Below, piece by piece: positions 45,616-53,365 of a stretch of DNA of 64,000 nt; positions within the stretch are counted from its first letter, which is position 1, and each line of letters starts with the position of its first letter. The notes beneath the pieces are model-generated. The model saw nothing but the letters and a program-made list of their open reading frames with translations, had not been told where the DNA came from and searched no databases. Made by a program: the position numbers and the translations under genes. The stretch is from Alphaproteobacteria bacterium (lineage in GTDB: Bacteria > Pseudomonadota > Alphaproteobacteria > Caulobacterales > Hyphomonadaceae): contig WGLW01000004.1 in assembly GCA_016125405.1 (NCBI GenBank), positions 1 through 64,000 of the forward strand, written 5' to 3'.

Positions 45616-45956
45616 GCGATCCCTTCGGGAACCATGTCACCCTCAAGACACGAGTCCGCTTCGCCTATTGCGCGAACGCGAATACCGTGATTTTGCCGTA
45701 ATGGGCGAATAAAGCCTCGAAAATACCCAAACCTGAGCACCGACAAGTCTCGGTCAGATTTCAATTTCATTTACGCCCGCCGGGCACGGAACCGGGTTCG
45801 ACAAGGGGCGTTCTGTAACTGGTCTGGAATCTGGGTTGGTTGACCGATGCCGAAATCGCGTGGATTGGCGTGGCGTACCCCAAGCGTCCCCGGAGTTTGC
45901 TCTTTTTTAAGAGACCGACCTGACTTTGGGTCTTTAGGCTGCGTGGGGGCGATCCA
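45616..45956. other. Intergenic region after the sugar transferase gene
   Basis: About 340 bases. It holds a CTCTT/AAGAG mini-hairpin with a T-rich loop (45899-45912) and a mildly AT-rich stretch (45690-45780). No open frame of protein-like composition is seen. A promoter for the small membrane protein gene is likely. Confidence 0.4.
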
Positions 45957-46199
45957 ATGAGTTCTGTGACCGCCGATGACTTTGGAGGCCTTGTGCCGGA
46001 GCCGCGCATCATGGCGGGAGATGTCAGGGAGAAGCCGCCCCAGCGCGGCGAACCTCCGCTCGTGCAGCGCACGCTGGCCTATGGCCAGGAACCGGTGGTC
46101 CGGAAGTGGGCGGCCTGGAAGGTCTCGCTGTTCGTGATCGTGTTCTGCGGCGCGTTCTGGGCTGGAGCCATCTATCTGGCGACCCGTCTGCTAGGCTGA
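45957..46199 (+). CDS. Small single-pass membrane protein
   Basis: A protein of 80 residues with a cytoplasmic, Pro-rich N-terminus (EKPPQRGEPPLVQRTLAYG) and one C-terminal membrane helix (KVSLFVIVFCGAFWAGAIYL). It follows the initiating sugar transferase on the same strand. Similar small proteins accompany sugar transferases in some Caulobacterales-like loci, and a role in tethering is possible. No family recognised. Confidence 0.6.
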   Translation: MSSVTADDFGGLVPEPRIMAGDVREKPPQRGEPPLVQRTLAYGQEPVVRKWAAWKVSLFVIVFCGAFWAGAIYLATRLLG

Positions 46200-46212
46200 G
46201 GCCTTCTGCAGA

Positions 46213-47214
46213 CTACGCGTCCAGCCAAGGGGGAGTGGGAAGGCCCTTCTCCGCCAGAAACGCCGGATTGTAGAGCTTCGACAGGTAACGGTTTCCGTAG
46301 TCGCAAAGCACCGTCACCACGGTTGAACCTTTTCCAAGCGCGCGCGCGAGCTCCATTGCGCCGGCGACGTTGATCCCTGTGGATCCGCCCAGGCACATGC
46401 CCTCATCCTTCGCCAGGTCGAAAAGCACCTTCAGCATCGTGTCGTCCGTGATCCGCCAGGCCTGATCGACCTCGACGTCCTTCAGGTTCGCGGTGATACG
46501 CGACTGGCCAATGCCCTCGGTGATCGAGGTACCCTCCGATTTGAGTTCGCCGGTCGTGTAATAGCTGTACAGCGACGCTCCGCCGGGGTCGGCGAGACCA
46601 ATCGTGACGGCCTTGTTTCGTTCCTTAAGCGCCATCGAGACGCCGCCGAGCGTGCCGCCCGAGCCGACTGCGCAGATAAAGCCGTCGATCTTGCCGCCGG
46701 TCTGCTCCCAGATTTCGGGCCCTGTGGTTTCGTAGTGCGCCCGGCGGTTGGCGACATTATCGAACTGGTTGGCCCAGATGGCGCCGTTCGGCTCGCTCCG
46801 GTTGAGTTCTTCGGCGAGGCGCTGGGAATACTTCACATAGTGGTTGGGGTTGGCGTAGGGCACGGCGTCCACCTCCACCAGCTTCGCCCCAAGGCTGCGG
46901 ATGGCGTCTTTCTTTTCCTGGCTCTGGGTTCGGGGCATCACGATCACGGTGCGATAGCCCAGCGCATTGCCGACAACAGCCAGGCCAATTCCAGTATTGC
47001 CCGCCGTCCCTTCAACGATCAGCCCTCCCGGCCGGAGGGCGCCAGATTTCTCGGCGTCGCGGATCATCCCGAGGGCCGCCCTGTCCTTGACCGACTGGCC
47101 CGGATTGAGGAATTCGGCCTTCCCGTAGATGTTCGCCCCCGTGAGTTCCGAGGCTTTTCGCAGGCGGATCAGCGGTGTGCGGCCGATCGCGTCGATGACG
47201 TTGTCCATGACCAT
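46213..47214 (-). CDS. cysK: Cysteine synthase A (O-acetylserine sulfhydrylase)
   Basis: A PLP enzyme of 333 residues that makes cysteine from O-acetylserine and sulfide. GAGGG is nine bases before ATG 47214. The PLP Lys lies in NPGQSVKDRAALGMI, the Asn loop in EGTAGNTGIGLAVVGNALGY, and the phosphate-binding glycines in AVGSGGTLGGVSMALKE. Family blocks of the fold-II group are complete. Compared with classic CysK (TSGNTG) the loop is TAGNTG, a common variant. It is convergent with the small membrane protein gene (13-base gap). Confidence 0.93.
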   Translation of the reverse strand: MVMDNVIDAIGRTPLIRLRKASELTGANIYGKAEFLNPGQSVKDRAALGMIRDAEKSGALRPGGLIVEGTAGNTGIGLAVVGNALGYRTVIVMPRTQSQEKKDAIRSLGAKLVEVDAVPYANPNHYVKYSQRLAEELNRSEPNGAIWANQFDNVANRRAHYETTGPEIWEQTGGKIDGFICAVGSGGTLGGVSMALKERNKAVTIGLADPGGASLYSYYTTGELKSEGTSITEGIGQSRITANLKDVEVDQAWRITDDTMLKVLFDLAKDEGMCLGGSTGINVAGAMELARALGKGSTVVTVLCDYGNRYLSKLYNPAFLAEKGLPTPPWLDA

Positions 47215-47347
47215 ATGAAACCCTCGGGAACGGCCGCGCCTATGACCTAGGGATATTGGTGCAAGACATCAATCACCCGGGCTCAATGATCCGTCTTACG
47301 GGCAAATGCGTATTGGCAAGCATCGACGGGGTCGAGGAAAGGCCGCG

Positions 47348-47950
47348 ATGACCTTGAACGACAACGCGTACGCCTCCTTCTTGCTGGACTATGCCGCCGG
47401 GTCCCTGTCGCCGGCGGAGCAGCTTGTGGGCGACCTTCACCGCGCGCTTTCGGTCGAGGGCAGGGCAAATTCCCGGATGCTGGATGCGTTCGGCGGGGCT
47501 TTGCTCGAATCTGGCCGGCCGGAGGTCGTTGCAGGTCGCGAACCTTCCTTGCCGGACCCGTCACCACAATCGGTTCGGACGGACGGGCGCCTGGCGCCAT
47601 TTCTTGATCGTGAGCGTCTGCTCGGATTGCCCTGGCGCAAGGATATCTTCGGCATGAAAACGCTGCCGGCCGGGTTGCCGCTCTCCGGGCTGTTGAGGCT
47701 GGACCCGGGCGAGCGCGCACCGGGCCACTGCCACGGGCGCCGCGATGTCACGGTTGTGCTAACGGGATCATTCGCTGACCAGTTTGGCGTATATGAACGC
47801 GGCGACCTTGCCTTTGCCGAACCCGGCATTCGCCACGAGCCGCGTGCTGTTGGGGGCGAATGCTGCGTCTGCCTTCTCGCGACTGAGCCGGGACGTCCCC
47901 TGAGCGGTTTCCTTGGACTGCTGATGAGTTTCCTGCCTCAACGGAGTTGA
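47348..47950 (+). CDS. ChrR-like cupin anti-sigma protein lacking the zinc Cys
   Basis: A protein of 200 residues. ATG 47348 chosen; upstream frame adds no conserved residues. The N-terminal half resembles the ChrR anti-sigma domain (ASFLLDYAAGSLSPAEQLVGDLHRAL), and the C-terminal half has the ChrR cupin, with HCHGRRDVTVVLTGSFADQ and GDLAFAEPGIRHEPRA. In ChrR the His is followed by a CxxC-type zinc motif; here the position reads HRALSVEGRAN with no Cys. No ECF sigma gene is next to it. It may be a regulator that has lost zinc control, or one that works with a distant sigma factor. Confidence 0.75.
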   Translation: MTLNDNAYASFLLDYAAGSLSPAEQLVGDLHRALSVEGRANSRMLDAFGGALLESGRPEVVAGREPSLPDPSPQSVRTDGRLAPFLDRERLLGLPWRKDIFGMKTLPAGLPLSGLLRLDPGERAPGHCHGRRDVTVVLTGSFADQFGVYERGDLAFAEPGIRHEPRAVGGECCVCLLATEPGRPLSGFLGLLMSFLPQRS

Positions 47951-48256
47951 GGACGGGCGAGATATGAGGACCGGCACCAACATCTCGGAGGCCGGTCGCT
48001 TTGCTCTGCTCTACAGAAGCAATCGATTCGCTTTCGAGCGATTTTTCCGCCGAGCGATTTTTCACCCGAATTTGTAGTCGCGTTTCAGGGGTATCCCCCT
48101 GAAATGTGGGGGTAAGGCGTCAGTTTTGTATGATCCCCTACAGACAGTTCAGAACCTGAGGCGCCTGCTTGTGTCCGGGCGAATCGGGGAGCGGACAATG
48201 ACAAGCATTCGGGCGGGATTGGGGCGCGCCAACAAAATCGAACCGGCAGGTGTTCA
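47951..48256. other. Intergenic region before the receiver-like gene
   Basis: About 305 bases. It contains two copies of GAGCGATTTTT near 48030-48060 and the hairpin 48083-48104. No gene is supported. It is probably a regulatory leader. Confidence 0.45.
48083..48104. promoter_or_regulatory. Perfect 9-bp inverted repeat, candidate operator
   Basis: TTTCAGGGG-TATC-CCCCTGAAA is a perfect 9-bp inverted repeat with a 4-base spacer, 153 bases upstream of the receiver-like gene. It has no run of T after it, so an operator is more likely than a terminator. A Crp/Fnr regulator is encoded 0.8 kb downstream, but the motif does not match known Crp or Fnr sites. Confidence 0.5.
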
Positions 48257-48637
48257 GTGAACGCCCTGCAGGCGCTGGTGGTTACAAGCGACATCAGCCG
48301 GCGAGCATTTTTTCGGACCGCGCTTGAGGCCTGCGGAATCGATTGCCACGAGGCGCATGACGGGATCGACGCGCTGAAGCTTGCCTCCGACTACGGGATA
48401 GACCTCGTTGTTACAGCGCTGACGATGCCGCGCCTGGACGGTCTTGAATTGCTCGAGCTGACGCGCCGCGGCGTTTTTGGCAACAATCCGCCGCCGATCA
48501 TAATATGCATCAGCTCTCCCGCCGAGCACGATGTGGTTCAGCATCGCGGGATGCGCGACTGCAGCGGCGTTTTGTCTCCGTCGGCGACGCGAGAGCAAGT
48601 AATCGAAGTCGTTTTTGCAGCGCTCGACGGTGAATAA
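48257..48637 (+). CDS. Receiver-like protein without the phospho-acceptor Asp
   Basis: A protein of 126 residues from a GTG start. It has the whole receiver-domain pattern: strand ALVVTSD, helix RRAFFRTALEACG, HEAHDGIDALKLASDYGIDLVV split by turns, and LTMPRLDGLELLELTRRG. The phospho-acceptor position is Ala54 (VVTALTMP, where a receiver has hxDhxMP), and the late Lys (KP) is also absent (VLSPSA). It should not be phosphorylated and so acts as a pseudo-receiver that binds partners. It stands alone, with no kinase or output domain. Confidence 0.85.
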   Translation: MNALQALVVTSDISRRAFFRTALEACGIDCHEAHDGIDALKLASDYGIDLVVTALTMPRLDGLELLELTRRGVFGNNPPPIIICISSPAEHDVVQHRGMRDCSGVLSPSATREQVIEVVFAALDGE

Positions 48638-48889
48638 CTGTGAGCGTCGCGGAAATACGGAGGCGCTGCGCAAGGGGAACAATCGATATGTATCCTGTCG
48701 AACAGACACTTCACTTGAGTTGTCGCCACAAGCGCCCCTTGGGAACTACGACAACGTAAAATGGATTGCGCACGGGCGGGCCGGTGGGATCGGCAGGGGG
48801 GACTCGGATCGTCGGATGTGCTGACAGGGCTGCGTGCGGAGCCTGCCAGCCAAGCGTGCGTCATCCTCGCGATCTAACGAGGACGTCAG

Positions 48890-49621
48890 ATGGCCGCCTT
48901 GAAGCAGGCCGACATCAGGAACTGGGTGCTTTCTGGGCTGTCTCCAGATGAGTTTGCGCTGGTCGCCAGCGTGCTGGAGGAAGCGCCGCTGCGCGTCGGC
49001 GCCATTCTAGAATCGGCCGGTGAGGCGGCGAAGAGTGTCTACTTCGTCGAGTCGGGCATAATTTCCCTTGTCTTGCCACTGGAGCAGGGCATGCGGATCG
49101 AGGTGGGGCATGTCGGACGCGAAGGCGTTGCCTGCGTGCACGCGGCGCTTGGCTCAAACATGCTGACCTGCGAGATCGTGGCGCAAGGCGCGGGCGCCGC
49201 CTACCGGGCAGACGTGCCGGCAATCCGGCAGCTGATTGCCGAGTGCCAGGGCTTGCGGGAGTCGTTGGCCGCTTTTGCGAATGCGCTGCATGTCCAGGTC
49301 GCGCAAACCGCCGCCTGCAATGGCAGTCATGAAGTGGTGCAGCGTTTGGCGCGCTGGCTGCTGATGGCGCATGACCGCATGGACGACGATACGCTGAGTC
49401 TGACTCACGAAGACATTTCCCAGGTGCTTGGCGTGACCCGGCCCGGCGTCACCATCGCGGCCGGCGCCCTGCAAAAATCGGGACTGATCAGCTATTCGCG
49501 CGGCAAGCTGACGGTGGTGGATCGCACCGGCCTGGAGCATTCGGCGTGCGAGTGTTACGCGAACGTCGCCGACTATTATGAATCCGAACTTGCCTATCTC
49601 ACGCGGCAATCCGGCGAGTGA
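48890..49621 (+). CDS. Crp/Fnr-family transcriptional regulator
   Basis: A protein of 243 residues. The N-terminal cyclic-nucleotide-binding-like barrel spans about 15-135 (GAILESAGEAAKSVYFVESG, VGHVGREGVACV), without the FNR iron-sulfur Cys set and without the full cAMP-binding signature. The C-terminal winged helix (about 150-225) has LSLTHEDISQVLGVTRPGVT and LQKSGLISYSRGKLTVVDR. Several scattered Cys occur. It likely binds palindromic promoter sites. Targets are not evident; the hairpin 48083-48104 and the receiver-like gene are near. Confidence 0.9.
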   Translation: MAALKQADIRNWVLSGLSPDEFALVASVLEEAPLRVGAILESAGEAAKSVYFVESGIISLVLPLEQGMRIEVGHVGREGVACVHAALGSNMLTCEIVAQGAGAAYRADVPAIRQLIAECQGLRESLAAFANALHVQVAQTAACNGSHEVVQRLARWLLMAHDRMDDDTLSLTHEDISQVLGVTRPGVTIAAGALQKSGLISYSRGKLTVVDRTGLEHSACECYANVADYYESELAYLTRQSGE

Positions 49622-49713
49622 TCGCAACGCCGTGAAGTCCCTGCGCTTGACACACAACGTCTAGAGGCGCGCTCTCCTGCCTGCGGCGTATCAGATCGCA
49701 AAAGGAGAGGAAA

Positions 49714-51339
49714 ATGGCTTCGAAAAGTGCGCTCACGCTTGACCGTCGTACGCTTCTGACAGGAGCAGGATTGCTCGGCTCCGGACTTCTGGCTGGGCCT
49801 GCAGGCGCCGTTACCGAAGCCGAGCTCTTCCCCGTTGCTGAAACCAGATACGGCAAGATCAAGGGCGTCACCTGGTCGGGCGTGCATACCTTCAAGGGCG
49901 TGCCCTATGGCGCCTCTACCGGCGGAAAGAACCGCTGGATGCCCCCGAAGGCGCCGGCAAGCTGGCGCGGGGAAAAAGAATGCATCGAGTACGGCGTGAT
50001 CTCGCCACAGGTCACGACGGATCGCCGGTCTGATTATTCGACGCTCATAATGTGGGACAGGAATGTCGGCGGCATGGGCGAGGACATGCTCTCCCTCAAC
50101 GTCTGGACCAAGGGGCTGAAGGACGGCGGCAAGCGGCCAGTGCTCGTATCCTTCCATGGCGGAGGGTACACGACCGGATCAGGCAACGCCCCGGGGTTTG
50201 ACGGTGATCCGCTCGTACGCTTCGCCGACGTCGTTGTGGTGACGGTGAACCACCGGCTGGGCGCGCTGGGCTATATCAACCTTGTCGATGCGGGCGCATC
50301 GAAAGCCTACGCCAATTCGGGTTCCGTGGGGCTGATGGATCTCGTCGCCTCGCTGCAATGGGTTCGCGACAACATCGAGAACTTTGGTGGCGACCCCAGC
50401 CGGGTCTTCATCTTTGGCCAGTCCGGTGGGGGCGCGAAGACGTCGTGCGTCTATTCCATGCCGTCGGCCAAGGGTCTTTTCCAGCGCGCAGCCATACAGT
50501 CGGGATCGGCGCTGCGGGGACAGACGCGCGAGAATTCCGCCAAAACGACGGCGGCGCTGATGAAGGAGCTTGGCGTCAGCAAGGCCGAGCAACTGGTTCA
50601 GGTGCCGTGGATGCGTCTCCTGGCTGCGCAGCAAAGCATTCGCGGCAGCTTCTCTCCTGTTGTATCCGAGGGGACGGCGTTTGCGCGCGACCCTTTCAAT
50701 CCCGATGCACCGCCAGCCTCCAAGGATGTTCCCCTGATCGTCTCCTACGCCAAGGACGACGCGGCGCTCGCCATGACGGACTTCGATGTCGATGCAGCGA
50801 CCGTGAAGGCCGGTGTCGCCAAGATGTTCGGGGCGGAGAGGGCCGAGCGGATCTATTCCGCCTATCGCGCGGAATATCCCAATGTCTCTCCCTTCCTGAT
50901 CGAAGCGCGGATTCGAACGGATCTTGGCTCCAAATCAGCGCACACCCAGCTGGCGCTCAAGCACGCGCAGGGCGGAGCGAAGGTCTGGCACTACATCTGG
51001 GAATGGGAAACCAAGGGCATGGACGGCAAGTTCGGCGCCGTTCACGGCTCGGACGTTGCGATGTCGTTCCACAATCCCCGTGGTTCCCTTGAAGGCGGCG
51101 CCGGTTCCGAGGCGCGCCGGATGGCGGATCTGTTCGCCTCCGCCTGGGTGTCGTTCGCGACGTCTGGCGATCCGAACGTCAACAACAAGGTGACGCCCGA
51201 CTGGCCGGCCTGGGATCCGGAAAAACAGACGACCATGCTGTTCGACATCAATTGCCGCGCAGTTCAACACCCGCACAGGTCCCTCTGGGAGATGTGGGAT
51301 GAGGTTGAGCCGCCCAATGCCGGCGCCGGAGCCCGCTAG
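49714..51339 (+). CDS. Type-B carboxylesterase, Tat-exported
   Basis: A hydrolase of 541 residues with AGGAGAGG before the ATG. The N-terminus has a twin-Arg motif, LDRRTLLTGAGLLGSGLLAG, which suggests export by Tat. The alpha/beta-hydrolase domain has the type-B pattern: FKGVPYGAS, EDMLSLNVWT, FHGGGYTTGSG, nucleophile elbow GQSGGGAKTS, Glu/Asp and His regions (SFHNPRGS, AVHGSDVAM). It cleaves carboxyl esters outside the cytoplasm. Its stop shares CTAG with the convergent sulfatase gene. Confidence 0.92.
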   Translation: MASKSALTLDRRTLLTGAGLLGSGLLAGPAGAVTEAELFPVAETRYGKIKGVTWSGVHTFKGVPYGASTGGKNRWMPPKAPASWRGEKECIEYGVISPQVTTDRRSDYSTLIMWDRNVGGMGEDMLSLNVWTKGLKDGGKRPVLVSFHGGGYTTGSGNAPGFDGDPLVRFADVVVVTVNHRLGALGYINLVDAGASKAYANSGSVGLMDLVASLQWVRDNIENFGGDPSRVFIFGQSGGGAKTSCVYSMPSAKGLFQRAAIQSGSALRGQTRENSAKTTAALMKELGVSKAEQLVQVPWMRLLAAQQSIRGSFSPVVSEGTAFARDPFNPDAPPASKDVPLIVSYAKDDAALAMTDFDVDAATVKAGVAKMFGAERAERIYSAYRAEYPNVSPFLIEARIRTDLGSKSAHTQLALKHAQGGAKVWHYIWEWETKGMDGKFGAVHGSDVAMSFHNPRGSLEGGAGSEARRMADLFASAWVSFATSGDPNVNNKVTPDWPAWDPEKQTTMLFDINCRAVQHPHRSLWEMWDEVEPPNAGAGAR

Positions 51340-53213
51340 GGCGCCACGATCTCGAACCAGAAGTCGAAACGCTCCAGCAGCGCCAGAAGCCGGCGGAGGC
51401 CGGATGCTTCGCCGCTGAGCGTTCCGGCGGCGGACGCATCTTCGATGGTGGTTTCGCCAAGAAGGATGCGGGCAAGCGACAGGCGATCCAGCGTGAGGTC
51501 GACGGAGCCGGCCGCATCGATGGCGCGATGGTGGAGCACGGCGTTGGATACTTCGACCTCAAAGGCCTGACTGGCGTCATCGATCAGGACCGAGAATTTG
51601 AAGTCATCGGTCGCCGCTTCGGAGTTGAGGCGGACGGACAGGGAATCGAACAACTGATCGGCAGGCAGGGCGCGTATCTGGCCCGCAGGGCCGGGACGCG
51701 GCTTGTCCGATGGCGGACGCGGATCGCGCAGTTCCTGTGCGCCCGTCAGGTAAAACGCGCGCCACGGGCCGGATTCAGCCTGATAGCCCAGTTGTTCCAG
51801 CGCGTCGGCCTGAAGCGCCCGCGCAGCGCTATTTTGCGGATCGGCGAAGACGAGGTGGTTCACCACTTCCGCCACCCAGCGATAGTCGCCCTGATCGAAC
51901 GCCGCTCGCGCGTGCGCCAGCAACGCTTCCGGTCCGCCCGCCAGGGCGACATAGCGCATGCCCGCCTGTGAGGGCGGGTGAGGATGGAGATGGGCGGGGT
52001 TGCCGTCGAACCAGCCGAGATAGCGCTGGTAGACCGCCTTCGAATTGTGATTGAGCGTGCCGTAATAATCGCGCGTGAACCATTCAGCCGCGAGCGAAGG
52101 CGGAAGCTTCATCTTCTCCGCGATTTCGAGAGGCGTCAGTCCGTGGTTTGCGTGGCGCAGCGTCTGGTCGTGGACGAACTTGTAGAGATCGCGCTGCTTG
52201 GTCAGGTAATCGACGATGCGGTCTCCGCCCCAGCGCGGCCAATGGTGACTGGCAAAAACAACATCGCTGTCGTCTGCATACAGCCCGATCGCCTGATCGA
52301 TATAGCGGCTCCAGGATTTTGCGTCGCGCACCTCGGCGCCGCGTGGCGTGAGGATGTTGTGCAGATGGCAGGTGCAGTTTTCCGCCATGCAGAGCGCGCG
52401 GAATTGCGGGAAATGAAAGTTCATTTCGGCGGGCGCTTCAGAGCCGGGCGTCATCTGGAAGATGATGTCCACGCCGTCGATTGAACGCGTTTCGCCGGTG
52501 CGCGTGATCGAGTCCGTCGGCGGCACGAGGCTGACGGCGCCCATGGATGTCGTCTTGCCGAGACCGGCGTCCACATGGCCCTTCGGTCCGCGCGGAAGCA
52601 GGGCGCCGTACATGTAGGTCGCCCGCCGGCCCATCGCGTTGCCGGCCAGTACGTTTTCGCTCACCGCCTCTTTCAGAAAGCCTTCAGGAGCGATGATGCG
52701 GAGCCCGGCCGCAATGTCCTGATCGGAGAGAACCCCGCGAACGCCGCCATAGTGGTCGACATGCGAGTGTGTGTAGATCACCGCCGAAACCGGGCGTTCG
52801 CCGCGATGCTGGCGATAGAGGGCAAGCGCCGTTGCCGCCGGTTCTGCCGAGATCAACGGGTCGACGACAATGACCCCGGTCTTGCCCTCGATGAAGGTGA
52901 TGTTGGAAAGATCGAAACCGCGCACCTGATAAAGTCCGGGCGTCACTTCGAACAAGCCGTGAATGCGATTTAGCTGGGCCTGGCGCCAGAGGCTCGGGTT
53001 CACCGTTTCCGGGCAGTCGCTCTCCTCGAAAGCGAAGGGCGCCATGGACCAGACGGTGCGCCCCCTTGCGTCGTCGACACGGGCGTCGGGGATGGTTGCG
53101 ATGAACCCGCGCCGGGCGTCCTCGAAATCCTGGCCGTCGTCCGGCGGAAGCCGGTTGCGCACGCGATCAGCATATTGAACGGTGTGGGGCGTCGCGTCCT
53201 TGGGTGTCGACAT
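51336..53213 (-). CDS. Alkyl/aryl-sulfatase, metallo-beta-lactamase fold (SdsA1/BDS1-like)
   Basis: A protein of 625 residues of the alkyl-sulfatase group. The MBL domain has THSHVDHYGGVRG (two-metal site), ENCTCHLHNILTPRG, and SHHWPRWGGDRI. A dimerisation domain (about 370-490) and a C-terminal SCP2-like lipid-binding domain (about 510-620) follow, as in Pseudomonas SdsA1. It hydrolyses primary alkyl sulfates such as SDS to alcohols. No signal peptide is seen, so it would act in the cytoplasm, unlike secreted SdsA1. It is convergent with the esterase gene. Confidence 0.93.
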   Translation of the reverse strand: MSTPKDATPHTVQYADRVRNRLPPDDGQDFEDARRGFIATIPDARVDDARGRTVWSMAPFAFEESDCPETVNPSLWRQAQLNRIHGLFEVTPGLYQVRGFDLSNITFIEGKTGVIVVDPLISAEPAATALALYRQHRGERPVSAVIYTHSHVDHYGGVRGVLSDQDIAAGLRIIAPEGFLKEAVSENVLAGNAMGRRATYMYGALLPRGPKGHVDAGLGKTTSMGAVSLVPPTDSITRTGETRSIDGVDIIFQMTPGSEAPAEMNFHFPQFRALCMAENCTCHLHNILTPRGAEVRDAKSWSRYIDQAIGLYADDSDVVFASHHWPRWGGDRIVDYLTKQRDLYKFVHDQTLRHANHGLTPLEIAEKMKLPPSLAAEWFTRDYYGTLNHNSKAVYQRYLGWFDGNPAHLHPHPPSQAGMRYVALAGGPEALLAHARAAFDQGDYRWVAEVVNHLVFADPQNSAARALQADALEQLGYQAESGPWRAFYLTGAQELRDPRPPSDKPRPGPAGQIRALPADQLFDSLSVRLNSEAATDDFKFSVLIDDASQAFEVEVSNAVLHHRAIDAAGSVDLTLDRLSLARILLGETTIEDASAAGTLSGEASGLRRLLALLERFDFWFEIVAP

Positions 53214-53365
53214 GTTCGGCCTATCTGACTGGAAGGCTGAAAAAGCCTATCTGCAATTCCGGTCATTGTGGACATCAGGGGCGCCCCACCTGCCGTCGCG
53301 CTGCCGGGATTTCGTTGAGCTTTCACGCGAATTGTGAACCAAGCGGGTGCGAGTTAGGTTGTCGA

